Shown here piece after piece: positions 52,501 through 64,000 of a DNA stretch of 64,000 bases. The stretch is from Litomosoides sigmodontis (lineage: Eukaryota; Nematoda; Chromadorea; Rhabditida; Onchocercidae), in contig OY718808.1 in assembly GCA_963070105.1 (NCBI GenBank), positions 6,425,738 through 6,489,737 on the forward strand, in the 5' to 3' direction. The notes beneath the pieces are model-generated. The model did no database searches. It saw only the letters and a program-made list of their open reading frames with translations, and was not told the origin of the DNA. The position numbers were made by a program, and so were the translations under genes. Position 1 is the first letter of the stretch; each line of letters begins with the position of its first letter.

Positions 52501-55500
52501 AAATAGAAACTGACATCCTCTACAAATGACCTAGAATTCTTCACGGCTTCCACTGATGCTAGAGCTGTAAACGATGCAACTTCCGGAGGCTGAAAAACAT
52601 TAGTTGCACTCATTATTAATAACTTACCGAGAAGAAAGGAAATATTTTTTTAGATTAGCAAATGAAGAGTTGCTTATTGCTATTGATGGTGATTTCTTTC
52701 TTTACATATATAAGAATATTAATACAACATTTCGATAACGTAGTATGGAACCTAGTTACAGTGTTTCGTTTATTTCGTGTTACTGATCTTTTAGACCTTC
52801 ATAATATAAATTAGAAGTACCCGATACTGCCGGACAGGAGTTTGAAATGAAGCATCAGTAGCCGATCTCATGTCGTAATCAGAAATAATCTTTGGTGCAG
52901 TGGCAACGAAGACACCAGGTTCATGTGGAGGACTAGCAGGTGATTCCGTACTATCGAGTTCACTAAAAAGTGCTGAAGAGATTTGGAAAACTAAAGTACA
53001 AATACAAAAAATACTGCAATATTTTTGGCTTTTCTTTCAGTGCAGAAACCAAGCATTTAAAAATTTTCCTACGACGTTTATATCACGATATCCATTTAAA
53101 TGATACATGAATAAAAACATACCTCTGATTTTTCACAACCGAAACAGGCGCACTGTCGTTGTCCTGAAATTCTAATTTATTTGCGTCGAACATATAATTC
53201 AGTTGCTGAATGAACTGCTTGCTGCGTGAAATTTGCAGAAAACAGAACACAATTTTATCGATTGAGAAATAACCAAAATTATGGTCAAGTTCTGATGTAT
53301 AATTTTTTAAGTACTATGTCCGATGACGAATATTTAAGGTGATGGGTCTTTTCAATGTAAGCAAGATCGATATACTTTGAGATTTGGAGAAATGCTAGAG
53401 GGGGATCTCTTGGACTGTGAAGAAGTAGTCGGTGACGATCCACCACTAGATATCGCGTCCGACGGTGAATATCCACGAAAATCGGCTGCATAGAAGTCGG
53501 ATGATGAAGGTAATCGCTAAAAAAAGCTGGTAAAACTACATTCCATTAAATGATTTATAATAAGTTTGTTTCACCTAACATATCTAATCCGATTCAAATA
53601 CATGTATTCTACAGTTTCTAGAAGTTCGGAATAGACCAATTAATATTTTAGCAAATGCTTACAAAAGCACAAAAAAGATTACCTTTTTCTTAGTATCTGG
53701 ATGTTTACGAAAAGAGCCCCACTCTGATGTGCTCCTTCCAACAACTGAACATACCGGAATTGGCAAATCCTGTTTGCTAATGACACGTTTCCTCGGATCT
53801 CTGTTGACTGACATCTTTTCATGTTGAGGATTAGAAGAGAAGAGACGTTTATCTTTTGAAATTGTTTCATCAACTGAATGCTGTGAACCCAATTTCAACT
53901 TTAAGTTAGAACTTGATAGTGACTGAAAAGTAAGATGAAACTAGTAAAACTTGTATTGTCTTCTTACGTGCATCTAGTAACATAATCTGTTCATCCGAAC
54001 GATTATTAATGAATTTACACTTTGCAAATCATTAAAGACGTCTATTCCGAACGCATTTTCTTCGAAAGACGACAATTTGCACCAAATTCTTGTTGATGAG
54101 CAAAGTAATAAAAAGCAAAACCTAATTAAATTAAAGTAAATTATGCGCAAAAAGACCACAAAAGATGTTTTGTGCAAACGCACATGTTGGCTTAAGGGTT
54201 TTTGCAACCCAGATGTTGTGTCCATCTGTTCAACACGCCATCCCTTCTTCTCTTCATCATCGTCACTGTCCGCTATATCCATATCAATCGATCCTTCAAT
54301 ATAATAAATATATTTTTTCTCCAGTCACAGCACATAAATCCTTGCAAATCAGGACTACACAGGGATACCATAACCACCAATATTCTATATTCCTGTACAG
54401 CTATCAATGTTTCTCAACAACAACAATTACCAGCATTTGCATTCGATACTTCAATTCTTGACTTATTAGAATTTTCTTCAGAAAGTAAAATTTTTTTAGC
54501 CACATTTCGCACCAGTTCTTGAACACGAACGTCCAGTCCATCAATGCGTTCTTGGAGTAACAATGGCCTCACAAATTCGTCGCTGTAAAAAACACAGTCC
54601 ATTAGATTAATTCCGCACACATGCAGTGAAGCCTACATTATTTTTTTTTTAAAAACAAACAAGAAAAGATTTAAAATCAACAGTGAACTCGTATCAAATC
54701 TTTGAATTCAAATTTTAAACAAAAAATCACTAACTTCTCCTCTGTCGACATCGTTTCAAACGCACCATTTATTAATGAACAGTTCAAATCACAGGTCAAA
54801 TACAAACAATGGAATATATTGCCGGCTGTCTTAGGAAGAGCTAACAAATCACTAAATAATCCGTTTGGCAAAAGAATAAAAATCCCAACAGATGGAAAAA
54901 TTGTTACACCTGTCTGAAAAAAACCACAGTGATCGGTGGCACCGATCTCATGAAAGCGTGATTTTAACCTAAATTTCAAATTACAGTATTAAGATATCAA
55001 AACTGTTCAAATCTTAATTCTAAGCAAATAGAAATAATTAATGACATTAGGACTTAGTTTCAATCTTTAACACCACACTTTTCTATAATACAACATGAGT
55101 TATCAGAACAACACATTTACGACAGATCATTTCGGAAGTCATACTCACGAATCTATTCCCAACCTTTTCATATATAAAAATAAAAAATATAAAACACTAA
55201 CCGCCTGTTTTATCCTCATAGATTCGTGCAATAAAGCAAAATCCTGAGAATCATCCTCAGAAAACAATGTAAAATAGTAAACCAAACGCTGAGAATGAAC
55301 CAAAAGCACCTAAACGATTTGTTTAATTTCATAATTACCATTTTCTTATGCAAAACTTGAAACTAAATTTTCTAGCCTCTTTTTTCAAAGCGATTTCCCC
55401 AAGAGCTGGTGGTTTCAGCATTTCAAGAATCGGTGAAAAAGCGAGGCACGCAGTCCAGTGAATGAGGTCGGTAACTTCGAGAACATCTCTAAAATAAAAG

Positions 55501-58406
55501 TGTGTTCGCACAAAGATATCATCTGAAAAATATACGAAAACAAACAATCTCTAATCAACACTGCTCTTCACAAAAATATTTCTTTCATGAATAACGTCTG
55601 AAACTGATTCCTTGAAGATGAATGACAGAAATGCAAAAGTTACAGTAACGGTGGTTTAGTCGCTGCTGCGAGTGAACAGAGCGAAACACGATTGTATCGC
55701 TTATTTCCAATTGATAAATTACCACTCCAAACAATTGAATCCGTTCCTTTGAAAGATAACACGCTGAAATAAGTAAAAATTTTGTTTTAAGGATATCTGC
55801 AGATTGACGGTTACATTCAGTCGACTCAATCTATCTTTAAAAGTACGAAAACAGTTGAGAAAGTGCTTTAAAAATAGCTTGAATGTGCGCCTTTTCTAAT
55901 GAGACCGCTTTGAGCCTTACCGTGCTGTAATTTAGTACTATTTTAATATTATGTATTAATTACTTGACAAAAAGTGAATGGACAAAAATTACCTATTTGG
56001 AGGGAACTGCACATCATATATGGCAAAAGGTAGAACATTAGCTGGGGATTTGGAATATCCGGCTCCTTTCTCTTCGAATAAAAAAATCTGAAAAAAGAAG
56101 TCCAAGTGACGCATATCACTGATAATTACAATTTGTTTAAATTCAAAAAATTTTAGAATAAAAGAATCAGAAGTTTTCCACTAATGAAAATTTAACAGGA
56201 CCTGATCACATCGATAATTATCGTGTCGCAATAATTTACAGTCTCCTGGTTGCATAGCTGAGTGCGAATGATATCCTCGCTTAGGCAACAAATGATAAGA
56301 TCCCAAGCCAACAACGCTGCATTTGCCTTTCAAGATCTGAAAAAATATTACTATGTGACAAATTATGACCTGCAGGCTACATGCGTATGAATAATGCTTT
56401 TGCTAAATACTAAACGGTAGCATAAATTGTTCACACATATGAAGTGTAAAAAAGAATGAAAAAGGTTAAGAAATAATCGAAATAATAGTAATTACCTTGC
56501 AAGCTAAGATCTTCAGAGTGATTCGTCCAAGAAAAGGTGCTGGAGTAACTAGGTCTGGATGCGCCGACAAGTAAACACCTAGGAATTATGCGACATAACA
56601 GAAATATATCCAGAATACAAAATTAAAAAACAGATATGAAATGGTGGACTTCGACATTCGCATATTGGTATTTTAATAGATATGTTTTTATAAGTTACAC
56701 AAACCAGTAATGCCTTCTAACAATAATTACGTATCTATTCCTTTGTCAATTTCTTTTATAATTAAAATAAATTTAACAAGTGAGAATTATAAGAAAGCTA
56801 AGAACCAATCATTGCCCGCAAACAGAACTTTATTCATGAACAAATTATTCTGCGTTATAATTTTAAAGATAATCTAACCATTCGCCGGCTCACCCAAGTC
56901 CCCCACGAAGTTGTTATTGACAGAGAGACCCCATTGCGCTATTAGTTCCGTCTGAAAACTTTGATAAATTCAAGCGTTTTTAGTGATTACTGAAGCACGA
57001 TTTCGATTTTGACAAAACTCGTTTGTTCGTCAAATTAGCTTACCATCGAAAAGAAATGGAAGAAATGATGATAAAGCATTATTTATTTAAAAAAGCCGAT
57101 TCCTTACTTTTCAAGCAATATTTTTATTTAAAGACAAAATAAAATAAAGAAAAGGATTCATTTATACATCAACAATACAAGGTATCTATTCCGTACGATT
57201 AACTAAATTTTGGAAAAATAAAAAGACGGAAATTTCCATAATTAATAGCACACTCCTGAAGTCGGTAAATATGAAAACCTTATAACTAAAAGTTTTGTAG
57301 CTTACCTCTCGAAAATTATCTGAGAGAAGGGTGTACGCAAACGACACATCAGAAGGGAAGCCCTGAGATTCCAGCGATCGTCGAAAATTGGAAAACTGAA
57401 AAGTTACAAAAGTGAATTCACCATAAACTTCATAATGCGGTTTTATATTTTCCCCCTACTTTATCGCACAATGTCACGGAAAAGAATCTGATAATTCTGA
57501 CCGACTCTCGGTCCTGACAACTGCTTGAGAGATGCGATAACTGGTTGGTATATATTTCAAAATTATTCGCTGTTACGGGGTATATCGTTTATATGATGCT
57601 AAGAAATGTCTCCAAAAGCATAAATTGATTGTAAGCAATAAAATCTTCATAAAAAAATCAAATCCAAATCAGCCATGGAATTATATTCAGAAAACCCATT
57701 TAGATCACATTTCTTTAATGCAGCGCAAAAGAGATTTCTTTGAACTTAGCTGCAATTTGATGCTGAACTTGAAATGCATTCAGCACATTTTCTAAAATCC
57801 TAATACTGAAGCTGAAATACGGTAAGAACTCGAATATTCCTGAAAATTAGTTTTCTTTATTCATTAAGAAAAATAAGTGCTACCCGTGTTTCCAATTGTT
57901 TATTATCTATAACTCTACATCTGATAATTCTGATCGACTCTCGGTCTTGACAACTGCTTGAGAGATGTGATAAAATGACTGGTTGGTATATATTTCGAAA
58001 TTGTTCGCTGTTAAGGGCTATATCGTTTATATGATGCTGAGAAGTGCCTTAAAAAGCATAAATTGATTGTAAGCAATAAAATCCTAGTAAAAAAATCCAA
58101 ATCAATAGTGAAAAAAACTGATTATTGCGGGAAGGGAAATACTGTCCATCACAAAGCACTCCTGGTCGCTCATGATTAGTAAATAAAAGTTATCATCTGC
58201 TTTACCAATTATTCAAAAGTATGCTTGCTAGGTTTCCATTCAACCAAGCTCCTCTATTTTGAAATAAATCGTAACTTGATTTCAATGAAATTTTTTCAGA
58301 CATTATTTCATTATAAGTTGATTCCTTCTTCACGCTGTAACATAAATGGCTGTATGGGAAAGTATTCAAGCTCATTAGAAAGATAGACCGAACTGTCACC
58401 CTTCAT
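49531..58406 (-). CDS. TASOR: TASOR-family pseudo-PARP protein (HUSH-complex scaffold homologue)
   Basis: Predicted homologue of TASOR, the scaffold of the HUSH silencing complex (known in vertebrates). Minus-strand exons: 58400-58406, 57769-57839, 57306-57395, 56879-56951, 56496-56578, 56202-56336, 55993-56087, 55644-55763, 55377-55488, 55202-55309, 54735-54913, 54431-54582, 54184-54293, 53683-53922, 53376-53516, 53123-53163, 52821-52962, 52515-52589, 52335-52429, 51904-51973, 51598-51741, 51071-51297, 50893-50986, 50741-50814, 50521-50616, 49798-50054, 49531-49625; 1041 residues. The pseudo-PARP region (27-185) has SFAYTLLSDNF, LGEPANGVYLSAHPDLV, ILKGKCSVVG and VLPFAIYDVQF, in the order of human SYAFLMVDRY, GVYLSRYADLL, IMKGKIKSI and VCPYAVVSF. 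A SPOC-like block follows (SIVWSGNLSIGNKRYNRVSL; GVTIFPSVGIFILLPNG). Residues 390-860 are Ser/Thr/Pro-rich. The C-terminal block (869-1041) ends ELLKKFDF. The first exon and three GC donors are the weak points. Confidence 0.78.
57487..57671. repeat. Direct repeat copy 1 (about 185 bp)
   Basis: Begins TCTGATAATTCTGACCGACT and matches 57920-58104 along its whole length with scattered substitutions and short indels. It lies in the intron between the second and third coding exons of the TASOR-like gene. Confidence 0.93.
57920..58104. repeat. Direct repeat copy 2 (about 185 bp)
   Basis: Second copy of the unit at 57487-57671, same orientation, offset by 433 bases. It lies in the first intron of the TASOR-like gene, so the two copies bracket the small exon 57769-57839. 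No terminal inverted repeats were obvious. Confidence 0.93.
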
Positions 58407-60764
58407 GACTAACTTCCCTCAAAATAAGAATTAAAATGTACTTTGGTTTCGTGATTTTCGAGGAATAGCGAAATCATTTCGTTGCATTGCTTCTGCCATA
58501 AGAGTGAAATTACAAACCTAAAATTTTTCTAAGTAGTAATATCACACTATTCATAAATAAACAATGAAGTTATTACAAGCAAAAGAGCGGATTGAAGCTT
58601 TTCTGTAGTGCCGAGATGAAGATACTCTCTAACTGCTAATTTTCTCCCGCTATCCCCCTTCTCCTATCCTCACCCCCTCCCCACCTATAGCTTGAGATCC
58701 TTACGTGATAAAAATTCTAGCGATTTTTATAAAAAAAAATAAAACCACCGCAATATTTCTTTAAAAATAAATCACGCTTTAGCCTTCCTCATTTCATTCA
58801 TTTCGAAACTTTCAGTACTCTACACCACTTATTAACTAATCTCCCTCTCATTCTTAACCACATCAAAAATTTGCAATCCACGGTAACTTTCAAACCATAC
58901 CTGCTCCGAAGCTCTCCTCTAATCTCTCATAGCACCCACCTGTTTCAAGTGAGATTACTGTGAACAACCGTGCACTTATTAATACAAAGTACGCAGTCTG
59001 CTCGTCTTGAAATACTAGCGTCTCTACGATGATCAAATCTGCGCAAATAATTTATTACGTCGAGCGATGATTAGTACATAACTCTGAGAAGGAGCTGAAT
59101 AGCGAATAAATCCAACAGAAGGTATTTCATTTCAAACTGTCATTGATAGAGCAAATCGAGGAGATATCAAGAGTAGCAACCTTGATATCTCCTCGATTCG
59201 TTAACCATCCTACACTTTTTATCTTGGAATTTTTGGAACTTCTATATAAGAATCAATGTCCGGAGTTATAATATAGAAATTTCAAAAAAAAAAGGATGCT
59301 TCCATTAATTATCTCTCCTGCTCAGGCAAAATTATGCCCGTCACAACGTCACGAATGTGGACGAAACATGCAGATACGGCGAAATAATTGTCACCTAAAC
59401 CATGTATTTCAAAATTCAATAAAGTACACCAAAGACAAAAACCTCACTATCTGACGAACAATAACAAGTAATTGCAATTTCTGCTGCCAAAGTGTATTAT
59501 TACAATTTTTAGCAGATGCTGAATTCCAAAATTTTCAGCAACAATTTCGTTATTACAAAAGCCAACTCCTTGGGAATGGATTTGAAGTTGATTATTTAAA
59601 CAAATTCCACGTTAGTGACATTCGATAATAAAGTGAAATGATAAACATAGCAAAAAAATAGAAACTGATAAAAACATCTGACAATGAGGTGCAAATGCAT
59701 GAAAAAGCGACAATCAATTTAATGAAAAGAATGTCCCAGCCATATCCAAACTTAAAATTTTTTCCTTCATTCTCAAAATTCTTCTCAAAAGCTAAATTTC
59801 ACCTTAAGCAATCTCACAAACTTTAATTCGTACAATAACTCTGTAAAGCTAAACAAAATCAAAGCGACCGCTGACTAGTATAGAAATATTAATATTTGAC
59901 GGAATAAAATCACAAACGTCAAAACTAAGTTTAGTTTCGTAAAAACGTTATACGCGATGCACCAAAAGAATTACAACAGGGCAGTATGGCACAACTTTTC
60001 AGATTCAAAACCACAAATCTATTTGACGATATTTAAGTTATTCCACAATGCTGCATAAAAACGCACTGCAAAGTCGTACCTATCACTGCTGATAATTTAA
60101 ATGAGCAAAAACAAGATGGAAAAAACCCTAAACATTCATATCGACATTTTCATAGTACCAAATTATTAAAAAAGTAGCGAGTCTTGCAAAAAAAAGTGAC
60201 TATTTGAAAGAGCAGTAATTTAGAATTATTGCATTTATACAAATGATAGAGTACATACAAAATATCGAGATCATTATTTCAAAGCAAAAAATTCTTACCA
60301 ACCAATGCGCGCCATTTAAAAGTTAATTCTTCTCTGAAAATTCTATCATTTACGCAAACACTTTGTACATCTAACGAACAAAAAAGCCTGTTCATTTCAA
60401 AATTAACTTGGAAACGATATAAATTTGTCGCTGGGGCGTAATAAATATCGCAGCGCGCATTGGATGATCTCTTTTCTACTTTCACCAACTTTTATACTTT
60501 GCTGTTTTTTCAGAACTTTTCAAGTTTTGAAGATATAAATTAAGTTGAAAACTATTAAATACAAAGGAATACATACATCAACTGAAAATTTTTGATCATA
60601 TGTTGTGAGTGATAGTATAAAAACTTATTCGAGAATACAAGAATTTGGACATCCACATCTAATAATGAAAGAAAAAAAAGATATAGCACAATCCATAGCA
60701 GCCAGTAATGCTTTCTCCTGAACATAATAAGATGAACTTCACAATTCTTAGCAATTTACACTGC
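58407..60764. other. Intergenic region poly(A) polymerase / TASOR-like gene
   Basis: About 2.4 kb between two minus-strand genes. It contains the poly(A) polymerase 3' UTR and the presumed TASOR promoter, a CT-rich stretch near 58630-58690, a perfect hairpin at 59154-59198, and a minus-strand open stretch at 60279-60491 that ends in a good donor but is not assigned to a gene. Confidence 0.5.
59154..59198. repeat. Perfect 18-bp inverted repeat (hairpin, 9-base loop)
   Basis: Arm AATCGAGGAGATATCAAG at 59154-59171 and its exact reverse complement CTTGATATCTCCTCGATT at 59181-59198, separated by AGTAGCAAC. Flanking bases do not extend the pairing. The stem is too short for a typical miRNA precursor. 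Function unknown. Confidence 0.95.

Positions 60765-64000
<3,236 letters not shown>

Noticed and set aside
55339..55376. Extension of the TASOR exon to GT donor at 55338
   Set aside because: Would create a 29-base intron and a frame break into the next coding exon; the GC donor at 55376 resolves both.
58202..58399. Open frame at the 5' end of the TASOR-like gene as a coding exon
   Set aside because: Its terminal donor has the wrong phase for the downstream pseudo-PARP exons; a short first exon at 58400-58406 fits better, though the 5' end stays uncertain.

Overview
The window is AT-rich, intron-dense nuclear DNA from a nematode. Three things point there. The best-defined gene is a close orthologue of ODR-3, a nematode chemosensory G-alpha subunit. 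Most 3' splice sites have the nematode TTTTCAG or TTTNAG form. Genes are cut into many small exons, and several start codons lie just behind an acceptor-like site, as expected with spliced-leader trans-splicing. Gene density and intron size suggest a parasitic clade III (Spirurina) worm, but that is inference. No rRNA, tRNA, CRISPR array or intact transposon was recognised. All gene models were built by hand from exon phase, splice signals and remembered family motifs.

Layout, left to right. 1-5323: non-coding upstream DNA with microsatellites. 5324-9329 (+): odr-3. 9927-13114 (-): RSL1D1-like ribosome-biogenesis gene, directly downstream of 13725-15795 (-): SDE2; this pair is arranged like an operon. 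16891-19123 (+): proline-rich single CCCH-finger protein. 20149-22555 (+): Msp1/ATAD1 AAA ATPase (mspn-1). 23700-27080 (-): DNA primase large subunit, downstream of 28111-36646 (-): RBM25 splicing factor. RBM25 shares a divergent promoter of about 400 bp with 37042-38962 (+): KRR1. 40569-45244 (-): syntenin with two PDZ domains. 49531-58406 (-): a 27-exon gene that I identify as a TASOR-family pseudo-PARP protein. 60765-64000 (-): the 3' part of poly(A) polymerase, running off the right edge.

Most genes are housekeeping: replication (primase), replication stress and telomere protection (SDE2), splicing and 3'-end formation (RBM25, poly(A) polymerase), ribosome assembly (KRR1, RSL1D1) and outer-mitochondrial-membrane quality control (Msp1). 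odr-3 and syntenin are the signalling genes. The most interesting content is the TASOR-like gene. TASOR is the scaffold of the HUSH transposon-silencing complex, which I know from vertebrates. The second point of interest is an unusual frequency of GC-AG introns: five of about 113 inferred introns, two of them fixed by reading phase between strongly conserved exons.
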